29,886 nucleotides of DNA from Onthomonas sp964456525 (GTDB lineage: Bacteria > Bacillota > Clostridia > Oscillospirales > Oscillospiraceae), in contig CAYWAP010000021.1 of NCBI GenBank assembly GCA_964456525.1, positions 1 to 29,886 on the forward strand, written 5' to 3'. Shown piece by piece: positions 6,466 through 14,202 of this stretch. A model generated the notes under the pieces. The model made no database searches. It was not told where the DNA came from and saw only the letters and a program-made list of their open reading frames with translations. Position numbers and translations under genes: made by a program. Positions within the stretch are counted from its first letter, which is position 1. Each line of letters begins with the position of its first letter.

Positions 6466-8217
6466 TTACTCCACGTTGATGGTTGCATGATAGAAGTACT
6501 TGTAGCCCATCGCTGTGCCATAAATGCCTTCCACATAGTCCTTGACCATGTAGGAGTCATTGTAGTAGTACAGGGGGATGACACACCAGGTATCCATCAG
6601 CATCTGCTCAGCCTCGAGCATCAGCGCGGTACGCTCTTCCAGATCAGCGGTGACGCGGATCTCGGAAATCAGAGAGTCATACACGGACCAATCCAGATCC
6701 TTGGAGTCGTCCCGGCCGAACTGGCAGTCGTTGTTGCCGGAACTGGTGGTCCACATCTCCAGCATGTTGATGGGATCGTCATAGTCCATGACCCAGCCCT
6801 CACGAGCGACGTCGAAGTTGCCGTTCTTGCGCTCTTCCAGGAAGACGTTCCACTCCTGCTGATCAATCTGCATATCGATACCGACGGTGGAGGCGAGGTC
6901 AGCCTGAATTGCTTCCGCGATGGAAACGTTGCTTGCGGTGTTGTTGGTCAGATACGTGAAGGTAATATCCGTCGTCAGGGAGTCGGTGGAGGTGTCATAC
7001 AGACCGATGGACTCCAGCAATTCCTTGGCTTCCTCAACGTTGGCCTCGTAATCGTCAACGGAATAATAACCGTCGGTCAGTTCGCCCCAGGTGCCGCCGT
7101 TGCCGTCAGAAGCAGCTTCCGGAATGAAGGTGTTTGCGACGACCTGACCCGTCTGGCCAATGGTCTCAACGATGTAGTCGCGGTCAATCAGAAGGGCGAT
7201 CGCATGACGGAAGACGATTGCCTCCTCTTCGTCCAGACCCAGTTCCGCGTACAGGTCAGAGTTGTAGTTGAAGCCGAAGTAGTAAGTGCCCAGCTCGTCA
7301 ATCGTGTAGAACTCGTCAGATTCCATCGCCGTTGACAGCTCGTCGGTGGGGACGGAGTCGATGAAGTCCAGATCGCCGGTCTGGTAAGCGGTGTAAGCGG
7401 AGGTGTCGCTGCTGGTCAGCATGTAGTTCAGGGTGGTGATGCTGACGGAGTCGGCATCCCAATAGTACTCGTTCTTGACATAGGTCATGTCGGAGTCATG
7501 GTTCCAGCTCTCCAGGACATAGGCGCCGTTGCAGACGAAGTCATCGCCGGCGTCGTTTGCCCAGGTGCCGGTGGGAACGGCGTCGGTTGCCGTGCTCTCA
7601 ACGGTTTCCTGATAGACGGGGAAGAAGAAGGGGAATGCGCACAGATCCAGGAAGTAGGGGCAGACAGCGCTCAGGGTGACGGTCAGCGTCGTGCCGTCCT
7701 CAGAAGCGACGACGGAGTCCGCGCTCAGACCGGTCTCTTCGTCGTAACCGGCAAAGACCTCGCACAGATAGCTGTAGTCGGCAGCGGTTTCAGGATCGCC
7801 GGCGCGCTTCCAGGAGTACTCGAAGTCCGTTGCGTCCAGATCGTCGCCGTTGGACCACTTCAGACCTTCACGCATGTAGAAGGTGTAAGTGAGGCCGTCC
7901 TCGGAGACTTCGTAGGACTCGGCGCAGGCGCCTTCCAGCTCGCCATCGGAGTTGTAGCGCATCAGGCCCTCAAAAGAGTTGACGGCCAGGACAGCGCCGT
8001 CAACGGTGCTGTTCAGCGCGGGATCCAGATGAGCAGGCTCAGAGGAGATGTAGACGTTCAGTGTCGTGGCATCTGTCTTAGTGGTGGTGCTATCGCTGGA
8101 AGATGTGGAGTTTCCATCTGTTTCTGCATTGCTGCCGTCAGAAGTGGAAGAACTGCCGCATGCCACCAGGGACATGGTCATTGCCAGCGCTAAGAACATA
8201 GCAATTACTTTCTTCAT
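6466..8217 (-). CDS. oppA: Oligopeptide ABC transporter, substrate-binding lipoprotein (SBP family 5)
   Basis: 583 aa. An N-terminal lipoprotein signal (MKKVIAMFLALAMTMSLVAC) has the lipobox Cys at 20, followed by a Ser/Thr/Asp-rich linker to about residue 50. The mature part has the family-5 peptide-binder pattern: SSEPAHLDPALN near the start, GLTYTFYMREGLKWSNGD, FRHAIALLIDRDYIV, and a C-terminal PLYYYNDSYMVKDYVEG. It captures peptides outside the membrane for the OppBCDF complex encoded just upstream. The ribosome site AGGAGG lies 6 nt from the ATG. It is the last gene of the cluster and has its own promoters, which allows more binder than permease to be made. Confidence 0.95.
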   Translation of the reverse strand: MKKVIAMFLALAMTMSLVACGSSSTSDGSNAETDGNSTSSSDSTTTKTDATTLNVYISSEPAHLDPALNSTVDGAVLAVNSFEGLMRYNSDGELEGACAESYEVSEDGLTYTFYMREGLKWSNGDDLDATDFEYSWKRAGDPETAADYSYLCEVFAGYDEETGLSADSVVASEDGTTLTVTLSAVCPYFLDLCAFPFFFPVYQETVESTATDAVPTGTWANDAGDDFVCNGAYVLESWNHDSDMTYVKNEYYWDADSVSITTLNYMLTSSDTSAYTAYQTGDLDFIDSVPTDELSTAMESDEFYTIDELGTYYFGFNYNSDLYAELGLDEEEAIVFRHAIALLIDRDYIVETIGQTGQVVANTFIPEAASDGNGGTWGELTDGYYSVDDYEANVEEAKELLESIGLYDTSTDSLTTDITFTYLTNNTASNVSIAEAIQADLASTVGIDMQIDQQEWNVFLEERKNGNFDVAREGWVMDYDDPINMLEMWTTSSGNNDCQFGRDDSKDLDWSVYDSLISEIRVTADLEERTALMLEAEQMLMDTWCVIPLYYYNDSYMVKDYVEGIYGTAMGYKYFYHATINVE

Positions 8218-8303
8218 GGTTATCCTCCTATGGTTTAGTGTTGACGAAGCGTTCCTCTACAGACTCTCCGTCAATATATTGAAAAACTGCATAAAACCTC
8301 TGA

Positions 8304-8389
8304 ATTATATCAGAAATCCGCAGGTTTTCACTTTGAATATGCGCAAGATTCATAGGCCCTATTATACGATAAGAACAGGTGTTTCGCAA
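8304..8389 (-). promoter_or_regulatory. Two candidate promoters of oppA
   Basis: The upstream promoter has TTGCGA (8384-8389), 17 nt, TATAAT (8361-8366). A second one closer to the gene has an extended -10, TGATATAAT, with its TATAAT at 8304-8309 and only a poor -35. Both lie in the 278-nt oppF-oppA gap on the minus strand. I found no convincing terminator after oppF, so read-through from the oppB promoter is also possible. Confidence 0.6.
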
Positions 8390-8495
8390 TGACTTTGATG
8401 CAAATGGTCAAAAAACGCCGTGTTCAACAATTTCACTCTTAAAATAGGGGCAAAACTTGTGCAAATCCAACAAAGAAAAAGGTGGAAAAATGGGT

Positions 8496-9455
8496 TTACC
8501 GGTTCCAACAGGCGACCATATGGCCATTGCCCCGGTCCGTCAGCTCGGGCCGAACCTGTGCGCACTGCTCGGTTGCGTACCGGCAGCGGGTGCGGAAGGG
8601 GCAGCCGGTGGGCATATGCAGGGGGGAGGGGACGTCGCCTTCCAGAATAATGCGCTTGCTCTTGCGTGCGGTTTTCGGGTCGGGAATGGGCACTGCGGAG
8701 AGCAGGGACTCGGTGTAGGGGTGGATGGGATTGTCCATCAGCTCGTCGGCCTCGGCCATCTCCATCATATGGCCCAGATACATAACGGCAATCCGATCGG
8801 AAATGTGCTGCACAACCAGCAGATCGTGGGCGATGAACAGATAAGCCATGCCGCGCTCTTTCTGCAAGTCCTCAAACATGTTGACGACCTGGGCCTGAAT
8901 GGAGACGTCCAGAGCGGAAACAGGCTCGTCACAGACGATAAACTTGGGGTCCACAGCCAGCGCACGGGCAATGCCGATACGCTGCCGCTGGCCGCCGGAA
9001 AACTCATGGGCATAGCGGGTGGCGTGCTCGGCGTTCAGGCCGACGGTTTCCATCAGCGAGATGACCTTTTCGTGGCGCTCCTGCTTGGAGCTGTACAGCT
9101 TGTGGACGTCCAGAGGCTCCCCGATGATGTCCTCAACGGTCATGCGGGGGTTCAGGGAGGAATAGGGATCCTGGAAGACCATCTGCATCTCCTTGCGGAG
9201 GGAGTGGATGTTCTTGTCGGTGACCTCTACGCCTTCAAATTTGATCGTGCCGTCGGTCGGCTTGTACAGGCGCAGCAGGGTGCGGCCCACCGTGGTCTTG
9301 CCGCAGCCGGACTCGCCCACCAGACCCAGCGTCTCGCCGGGTTTGATGTTGAAGGAGACATCGTCAACGGCTTTCAGAGGGATGGTCTTGAAGCCGCTGC
9401 GAATCGGGAAATATTGTTTCAGGTGACTGACTTCCACCAAGTACTCATTGCTCAT
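8496..9455 (-). CDS. oppF: Oligopeptide ABC transporter ATP-binding protein OppF
   Basis: 319 aa. Walker A GESGCGKT (47-54), a Q-loop in MVFQDPYSSLNPR, signature HEFSGGQRQRIGIARAL, Walker B FIVCDEPVSALD and the H-loop FIAHDL are all present. The C-terminus has the OppD/F cysteine-rich tail (CPFRTRCRYATEQCAQVRPEL), which in this family can hold an iron-sulphur cluster. It forms the ATPase pair with OppD at the cytoplasmic face. Its ATG overlaps the oppD stop by one base (TAATG), with GGAGG inside the oppD end. Confidence 0.96.
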   Translation of the reverse strand: MSNEYLVEVSHLKQYFPIRSGFKTIPLKAVDDVSFNIKPGETLGLVGESGCGKTTVGRTLLRLYKPTDGTIKFEGVEVTDKNIHSLRKEMQMVFQDPYSSLNPRMTVEDIIGEPLDVHKLYSSKQERHEKVISLMETVGLNAEHATRYAHEFSGGQRQRIGIARALAVDPKFIVCDEPVSALDVSIQAQVVNMFEDLQKERGMAYLFIAHDLLVVQHISDRIAVMYLGHMMEMAEADELMDNPIHPYTESLLSAVPIPDPKTARKSKRIILEGDVPSPLHMPTGCPFRTRCRYATEQCAQVRPELTDRGNGHMVACWNR

Positions 9456-10453
9456 TACGCGTTCGCCTCCTCATACATCTCTTTTACGTTCATCCAACAA
9501 GCAGCCCGGTGGTGTTCACCGACCTGCATCTCATCGGGAACTTCCTCCAGACAGATCTTCATAGCCTGGTCGCAGCGGGGGCAAAAAGCGCAGCCTTTGG
9601 GCATATTCAGCAGGTTGATGGGTGTGCCGCCGATGGGAACGAGCCGCTCACCGTTGTTGGAGGTGGTGGGGATGGAACGCAGCAGACCCTTTGTGTACTC
9701 ATGGGCGGGGGAATAGAAGATGTCGTCCGCGGTGCCGCGCTCACAGACGCGGCCGCCGTACATGACGATGATCTCATCGCACATGGAGGCAATGACGCCC
9801 AGATCGTGGGTGACCATGATGATGGCCATGCCCAGCTTCTTCTGCAGATCCTGCATCAGCTCCAGAATCTGTGCCTGAATGGTCACGTCCAGAGCGGTGG
9901 TGGGCTCGTCTGCAATCAGAATATCCGGCTCACAGGCCAGCGCCATTGCGATCATCACGCGCTGGCGCATACCGCCGGACAGCTCGTGGGGGTACTGCTT
10001 GACGCGCTTCTCAGGCTCGTTCACGCCCACCAGGGTCAGCATCTCAATGGCGCGCTCCCTGGCCTGCTGCTTGTTGCGGTCGGTGTGCAGCAGGACGGCC
10101 TCCTCCAGCTGGAAGCCGATGGTGAACACCGGGTTCAGGGAGGTCATGGGGTCCTGGAAGATGATGGAGCAGCATTTGCCGCGGAAACCGGCCATCTGCT
10201 TTTTGCTCCATTTGGTGATGTCCTCTCCCTTGTAGAGGACCTGGCCGCCGGTAATGTTGCCGTTGTCGGCCAGAATCTGCATAATGGTGTAGGCAGTAAC
10301 AGACTTGCCGGAGCCTGACTCGCCCACGATACCCAGGGTCTTGCCCGGCTCCAGACGGAAGGTGACGCCGTTGACAGCGTGGACGTCGCCATTGTCCGTG
10401 GTAAAGGTGGTGTGCAGATCCTGCACATCCAAAATGTACTTATAATCAGCCAT
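9455..10453 (-). CDS. oppD: Oligopeptide ABC transporter ATP-binding protein OppD
   Basis: 332 aa from the ATG at 10453, which has GAGGTG 6 nt upstream; the longer open frame to 10492 overlaps oppC and lacks a site. Walker A is GESGSGKS (44-51), the signature is HELSGGMRQRVMIAMAL, Walker B is ILIADEPTTALD and the H-loop is MVTHDLG. The C-terminal PKGCAFCPRCDQAMKIC holds the family Cys cluster. It works with OppF to power peptide uptake through OppBC, and starts 10 nt after the oppC stop. Confidence 0.96.
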   Translation of the reverse strand: MADYKYILDVQDLHTTFTTDNGDVHAVNGVTFRLEPGKTLGIVGESGSGKSVTAYTIMQILADNGNITGGQVLYKGEDITKWSKKQMAGFRGKCCSIIFQDPMTSLNPVFTIGFQLEEAVLLHTDRNKQQARERAIEMLTLVGVNEPEKRVKQYPHELSGGMRQRVMIAMALACEPDILIADEPTTALDVTIQAQILELMQDLQKKLGMAIIMVTHDLGVIASMCDEIIVMYGGRVCERGTADDIFYSPAHEYTKGLLRSIPTTSNNGERLVPIGGTPINLLNMPKGCAFCPRCDQAMKICLEEVPDEMQVGEHHRAACWMNVKEMYEEANA

Positions 10454-10463
10454 ATCAATCACC

Positions 10464-11522
10464 TCATCTGGACAGTTTCGGGTCAAAGGCATCGCGCAGG
10501 CCGTCGCCCAGCAGGTTCAGAGCCAAAACAATCAGACAGATGGTCAATGCCGGGAAGAGCAGCTTGGAGGGATAGCTCTGCAGGCCGCTTCTGGCGTCGT
10601 TTGCCAGGGAACCCAGAGAGGGCATCGGTGCGGAAACGCCCAGGCCCAGGAAGGACAGGTAACTTTCCGTGAAGATTGCCGAAGGAATCTCCAGGGCGGT
10701 GGTAATGATGATGACGGACAGGCAGTTGGGGAGAACGTGCTTGCGGATGATGCGCGGGGTGGAAGTGCCGATGCACTGAGCGGCCAGAACGTACTCGTTC
10801 TGTTTAATGGTCAGAATCTGACCGCGAATCAGGCGGGCCATGGAAACCCAGTACAGCAAACCGAAGACGATAAACAGGGAAATCATGTTAACGCCCAACT
10901 TTGCCAGAATCGTGCCCTTAATCGCGTCTGCCAGGGTTTCGTTCAGAACCACGGCCAGCAGGATGATCAGCAGCATATCGGGCAGGGAGTAGATGATGTC
11001 GACAATACGCATCATAATCAGGTCAACCTTGCCGCCCAGGTAGCCGGCAATGGAGCCGTAGAGCATGCCGATAATCAGAACCAGCACCGAGGCGAAGAAG
11101 CCGACGCCCAGAGAGACGCGGGCGCCATAGCACACGCGGACGAAGTAGTCACGGCCCAGGGAATCTGTGCCAAAGATATGGGGGAAGACGCTCTCGCCTG
11201 CGGCGATGGACGCCTGCTCCGAGGCGCTGTACTCAAAGGGACTCAGGTTGCTGGCGCCCTTAATGATGTCCGCGTAACCATAGGGGACAATCATGGGGCC
11301 GATTATGATGATCAGAATAATCAGAACCAGGACGACGATGGCGCCCATGGCCAGGGGGTTCTTCCGCAGACGGCGCATACCGTCTCTAAAGAAGGTGGTG
11401 GATTCACCCATCACTTCCTGCTGGCGCTTTTCCTCCTCAGATGCTTTTTCAAAATCGGAAAACTTAAACTTGGAAAGGTCAACCTGCGCAGAAAGAGGAG
11501 CCCTTTTCAGTTCTTTTGACAT
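10464..11522 (-). CDS. oppC: Oligopeptide ABC transporter permease OppC
   Basis: 352 aa, longer than the usual 300 because of an N-terminal cytoplasmic extension of about 60 residues ahead of the OppC_N helix (GAIVVLVLIILIIIIGPMIV). About six membrane helices are predicted. The EAA coupling loop is NEYVLAAQCIGTSTPRIIRK, and the end GDGLRDAFDPKLSR is characteristic of OppC/DppC. A large extracytoplasmic loop follows helix 1. The ATG has AAGGAGG 10 nt upstream, overlapping the oppB stop (TAAGGAGG). Confidence 0.95.
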   Translation of the reverse strand: MSKELKRAPLSAQVDLSKFKFSDFEKASEEEKRQQEVMGESTTFFRDGMRRLRKNPLAMGAIVVLVLIILIIIIGPMIVPYGYADIIKGASNLSPFEYSASEQASIAAGESVFPHIFGTDSLGRDYFVRVCYGARVSLGVGFFASVLVLIIGMLYGSIAGYLGGKVDLIMMRIVDIIYSLPDMLLIILLAVVLNETLADAIKGTILAKLGVNMISLFIVFGLLYWVSMARLIRGQILTIKQNEYVLAAQCIGTSTPRIIRKHVLPNCLSVIIITTALEIPSAIFTESYLSFLGLGVSAPMPSLGSLANDARSGLQSYPSKLLFPALTICLIVLALNLLGDGLRDAFDPKLSR

Positions 11523-11537
11523 AGTTCCGTTTCCTCC

Positions 11538-12449
11538 TTACTCAAGTTTAATGCGGGGATCAACGAGCTTGTAGACAATATCGGTGATCAGGTTTGCGAT
11601 GACCATAATGATGGCCAGGAAAATGGTGGTGGCCATAATCAGCGTGTAATCCCGGTTGGTAATGCCGCTGACGAACTTGGAGCCAAGGCCGCCGATGGTG
11701 AAAATGGACTCAACGACCATGGAGCCGGTCAAGATGGAGGCGATCATGGGGCCAACATACGTAATGACGGGGATCAGCGCGTTGCGCAGGCCATGCAAAA
11801 AGATGACCTTGAGCTGGGGAACGCCCTTTGCCCGTGCCGTGCGGATGTAATCCTGACTCAAGGAGTCCAGCATGGAGGTCTTCGTCAGGCGGGTGATGTG
11901 CGCCATGGGCGAGAAGGACAAAGCGATAACCGGCAGAATAATGTTGTTGCTGCCTGCGCTCCACGCTGGCACCCAGCCCAGTTTCATACAGAAGAAGTAC
12001 AAAAGCAGGGTTGCCATAACAAAGGACGGCATGGCAGTAATCAAAGTGGTCAGGAACACAATCAGGCGGTCGGGCCAGCGATTGCGCATCAGCGCCGCGG
12101 TGGAACCCAGAACCAGGCCGGCGATAATGGCGACGATGGCGGCTGCACCGCCGATCTGGGCAGAGATGGGGAAGCTCTCACTGATAATGTCGATGATCTC
12201 ACGACCGGTTTTCAGGCTGACACCCAGGTCACCCTGAAGCAGGTTCTTCATATAGAGAACATACTGAACAGCGACTGGCTTATCCAAATTGTATCGCGCT
12301 TCCAGGGCGGCAACTGTCGCTGCACTGGTCGCCTTCTCGCTATTGAACGGTCCGCCGGGGATGGCGTTCATAGCGAAGAAGGTAATCGCACTGATTACGA
12401 TGATCGTGAGGATAGCCAAAAGGATGCGTTTTACAACATATTTACCCAA
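11538..12449 (-). CDS. oppB: Oligopeptide ABC transporter permease OppB
   Basis: 303 aa, six predicted membrane helices. It starts KYVVKRILLAILTIIVISAITF, typical of OppB/DppB, has the conserved IPGGPF after helix 1 and the EAA loop DYIRTARAKGVPQLKVIF. It ends VDPRIKLE. Translation begins at TTG (12449), with AAGGAG 9 nt upstream; no ATG or GTG in frame fits better. It is the first gene of the oppBCDF transcript and forms the membrane pore with OppC. Confidence 0.95.
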   Translation of the reverse strand: MGKYVVKRILLAILTIIVISAITFFAMNAIPGGPFNSEKATSAATVAALEARYNLDKPVAVQYVLYMKNLLQGDLGVSLKTGREIIDIISESFPISAQIGGAAAIVAIIAGLVLGSTAALMRNRWPDRLIVFLTTLITAMPSFVMATLLLYFFCMKLGWVPAWSAGSNNIILPVIALSFSPMAHITRLTKTSMLDSLSQDYIRTARAKGVPQLKVIFLHGLRNALIPVITYVGPMIASILTGSMVVESIFTIGGLGSKFVSGITNRDYTLIMATTIFLAIIMVIANLITDIVYKLVDPRIKLE

Positions 12450-12504
12450 AATAGCTCACTCCTTTGGCGGGTTTTGTTTCTTCCTATTTTTCCATACAAG
12501 AAGA

Positions 12505-12589
12505 ATACGGTAAACAACAGGAGCAACACTTACTGACCGCACAGTGCTTCCCTGCCGTCCTTGGCGTATGCTACTGAAATTTACCGTAT
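12505..12589 (-). promoter_or_regulatory. Foldable 5' leader of the opp operon
   Basis: Read on the minus strand, ATACGGTAAA (12589-12580) and TTTACCGTAT (12514-12505) are perfect 10-bp complements. They enclose a second pairing of CAGG..AGCACT with AGTGTT..CCTG. The element lies wholly inside the predicted leader of about 157 nt. No run of T follows closely, so it is not a simple terminator. It could be a cis-acting RNA, a processing site or a chance structure; it matches no riboswitch class I know. Confidence 0.4.
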
Positions 12590-12613
12590 CACTGTATGTT
12601 CAAATACGAGATT

Positions 12614-12642
12614 ATTATACTCTTACAGCGTCTTTCTGTCAA
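12614..12642 (-). promoter_or_regulatory. Consensus promoter of oppBCDF
   Basis: TTGACA (12637-12642) and TATAAT (12614-12619), both perfect, are separated by 17 nt on the minus strand. The predicted leader to the TTG start at 12449 is about 157 nt. Confidence 0.88.
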
Positions 12643-12895
12643 TATTCAGCGTGCAGTTTTTTCGAGGAATTTTATCTAAAATTTCCAAAAAAGAAGTAAA
12701 ATACAGGAGGAAAAGCAGCAAAATATAAAAGAATATGGCAAAAACACCATCTCCCCCCTTCCCGGGGAAGGATGAGGTGGGATTGCCGCAGCAAAACATA
12801 CCGGCCGAAGCCCCCAGGGGAGCACAAACTGCCCGCGGGGGCTCGTATGGGAAAAGGGGGTCGCTGAACCCCTCTTCCAATTACAGGGTTACGCG
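12643..12895. other. Non-coding stretch left of the second gap
   Basis: No gene supported. An 85-codon open frame on the minus strand (12880-12623) runs through the opp promoter and has no ribosome site. The sequence is A-rich at first, then holds C- and G-rich runs. The last 55 bases are duplicated on the far side of the gap. Confidence 0.7.
12841..12895. repeat. 55-bp exact direct duplicate, left copy
   Basis: Identical to 12996-13050 and ending exactly at the first N. See the findings: an overlap equal to an assembler k-mer is the likeliest explanation, and it contains the last codons and terminator of the 31-aa peptide gene. Confidence 0.97.
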
Positions 12896-12995
12896 NNNNN
12901 NNNNNNNNNNNNNNNNNNNNNNNNNNNNNNNNNNNNNNNNNNNNNNNNNNNNNNNNNNNNNNNNNNNNNNNNNNNNNNNNNNNNNNNNNNNNNNN
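12896..12995. other. Assembly gap of 100 N
   Basis: Exactly 100 N. Both sides carry the same 55 bp right up to the gap, so the true gap may be zero or even an overlap. Alternatively the gap may hide tandem copies of the peptide locus. Confidence 0.99.
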
Positions 12996-13050
12996 GCTCG
13001 TATGGGAAAAGGGGGTCGCTGAACCCCTCTTCCAATTACAGGGTTACGCG
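12996..13050. repeat. 55-bp exact direct duplicate, right copy
   Basis: Identical to 12841-12895 and starting at the first base after the N run. It covers the end of the 31-aa peptide gene (minus strand) and the hairpin behind it. Confidence 0.97.
13002..13025 (-). terminator. Likely terminator of the 31-aa peptide gene
   Basis: On the minus strand GGGGT and ACCCC pair around a 6-nt loop (TCAGCG), followed by CCTTTTCCC. The stem is short but well placed, about 10 nt after the stop codon. Confidence 0.5.
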
Positions 13051-13131
13051 GGTGGCTTTGACGGTCTTTGTTGCTTTCACAACCTTCACCGGTTTGCTGC
13101 CCTTCGTAGTACTGCACAGAACGTTCTTCAT
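13036..13131 (-). CDS. 31-aa basic Thr/Lys/Val-rich peptide
   Basis: A small gene with strong signals: AGGAGG 8 nt before the ATG at 13131, a near-consensus promoter upstream (13331-13360) and a hairpin after the stop. The peptide starts MKNVLCSTTKGSKP and has one Cys (residue 6). Its second half is built from two similar six-residue units, VKATKT and VKATRV. With eight Lys/Arg and no acid it is very basic. There is no hydrophobic signal sequence. No processing or export gene lies beside it. I do not recognise a family; candidates are a nucleic-acid-binding micropeptide, a signalling peptide or a toxin-like peptide. The gene reaches into the 55-bp duplicated segment, so its 3' end should be confirmed in a gap-free assembly. 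Confidence 0.65.
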   Translation of the reverse strand: MKNVLCSTTKGSKPVKVVKATKTVKATRVTL

Positions 13132-13330
13132 TCCATTTCCCTCCTGTCCGCTCTCGTTTGCAAGGAACCATAGCGAATGCACCCGGAAAGTTGCCAGATC
13201 ACGGACAACGCTATGAATGTATTCACCGCCATGGAACCAGACGTCACAACAAAAAACGCTTCAACACCTGCTATGAAATAGGAGTTGAAACGCCGTTGTT
13301 TCTCAAATATGAACGATTTGTGACATGATC

Positions 13331-13360
13331 ATTATAGCGTAAAGGAGATAGAAATGTCAA
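13331..13360 (-). promoter_or_regulatory. Promoter of the 31-aa peptide gene
   Basis: TTGACA (13355-13360), 18-nt spacer, TATAAT (13331-13336) on the minus strand; both hexamers are perfect. Transcription would start near 13324. Confidence 0.75.
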
Positions 13361-13629
13361 TTGGGACATCTGTCCATTTTCCTCAAAGGGAAAGGGTGGA
13401 AATTTTGGGGGTTTTGTCATGGGCAGAGGGATGAAAGGGGAGGGCATGTAAAAAAGCGGCTGTGTAATGCCCATAAAGCGCAAGGTATGGGGAAGTCCAG
13501 GCGGGGGATGGGATGCAAAAGGCTGGAAGAATTTCCCTTTTTGCCAGGGATAGGTCGGTTTGCGGCGAAAAAAGTGTATAAAAGAAGGAAAAATACCCTG
13601 TTTTGGGGGCAACGAACAAGAGAGGGCTT

Positions 13630-13638
13630 TGTTATAAT
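13630..13638 (+). promoter_or_regulatory. Extended -10 promoter
   Basis: TGTTATAAT, a perfect extended -10 element, without a recognisable -35. It sits 30 nt before the ATG of the possible 19-aa ORF. Confidence 0.45.
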
Positions 13639-13667
13639 TTAAATACATTTGGTTAAAAGGAGTTGTA

Positions 13668-13727
13668 ATGGGGGGAGGATTAAAATTGACAATGCTCTCC
13701 GTGGCGGCAGAGGGTGCTGCATCGTAA
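13668..13727 (+). CDS. Possible 19-aa ORF or start of a broken gene
   Basis: ATG at 13668 preceded by AAAAGGAG with a 5-nt spacer and by an extended -10. The frame reads MGGGLKLTMLSVAAEGAAS and stops. The expression signals look real, yet the peptide has no recognisable features. It may be a leader peptide or the stump of a gene lost by deletion. Confidence 0.3.
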   Translation: MGGGLKLTMLSVAAEGAAS

Positions 13728-14202
13728 CGCGCCTGAGGTGGAGAGCACAGTTGTATAAAGGAAGCGAAGGGAAAAGGGAACGATTTCCGGACCTTGAGAG
13801 CTCCGTGACATGACCAACGGCGTTTGGGCAGACGTTGCGTGCGTGTGGCCAACGATGGAGCCAGGGGGTTCGGAAAATTTTCTCTTTACCAGGGAAATAT
13901 CTGCTGACGGGGCGGAAACGATTTTTGCAGTCCCAATCGGAATGTTTTGCCTCCGGCGGCTCATCATAGAGACAGAGGAGCTCCTGACCCGGATTGATTT
14001 TCCAGATGCTGTAGGCCGGCAAAACCCTTTGATAAAGATTTTGATTCTCCAGATGCGAAACCAGCTTTACCTCATAACTTTGAATCGTCTTTGCGGCCGT
14101 CCCATCCGGGCGGACCGCATGCCTGTTCTGAGTTAAACGGATTGCTCCTTTCCAGATTGAAGCAGTGAACTCGAGTATACCATAGAAAGGGCTGATGGGA
14201 GA
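13728..14202. other. Gene-poor region, possible start-less ORF on minus
   Basis: No certain gene. On the minus strand an extended -10 TGGTATACT (14174-14182) is followed by GGAAAGGAG (14145-14153). Eight nt after that lies an open frame beginning TTA, running leftwards from 14136, whose first 70 or so codons read protein-like (for example VKLVSHLENQNLYQRVLPAY). TTA is not a start codon, so this is either a gene with a mutated start or chance. Confidence 0.3.

Larger units (their letters stand above)
13132..13667. other. Long leader of the peptide gene and adjacent non-coding DNA
   Basis: Positions 13132-13324 would be the roughly 190-nt leader of the peptide gene. It contains a weak 34-codon frame that ends in an ATGA overlap with the peptide start but lacks a ribosome site. 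Positions 13361-13642 are purine-rich on the plus strand with no supported gene. Confidence 0.5.

Noticed and set aside
8457..9716. Long plus-strand frames antisense to oppF and oppD
   Set aside because: Shadows of strongly supported minus-strand ATPase genes; no motifs or start signals of their own.
12623..12880. 85-codon minus-strand frame ahead of oppB
   Set aside because: It runs through the opp promoter hexamers, starts inside the duplicated 55 bp and has no ribosome site.
13134..13238. 34-codon frame in the leader of the 31-aa peptide, ending in ATGA overlap with it
   Set aside because: The overlap and a lipobox-like LSGC are suggestive, but there is no ribosome site and the sequence includes the ribosome site of the next gene as its last codons.
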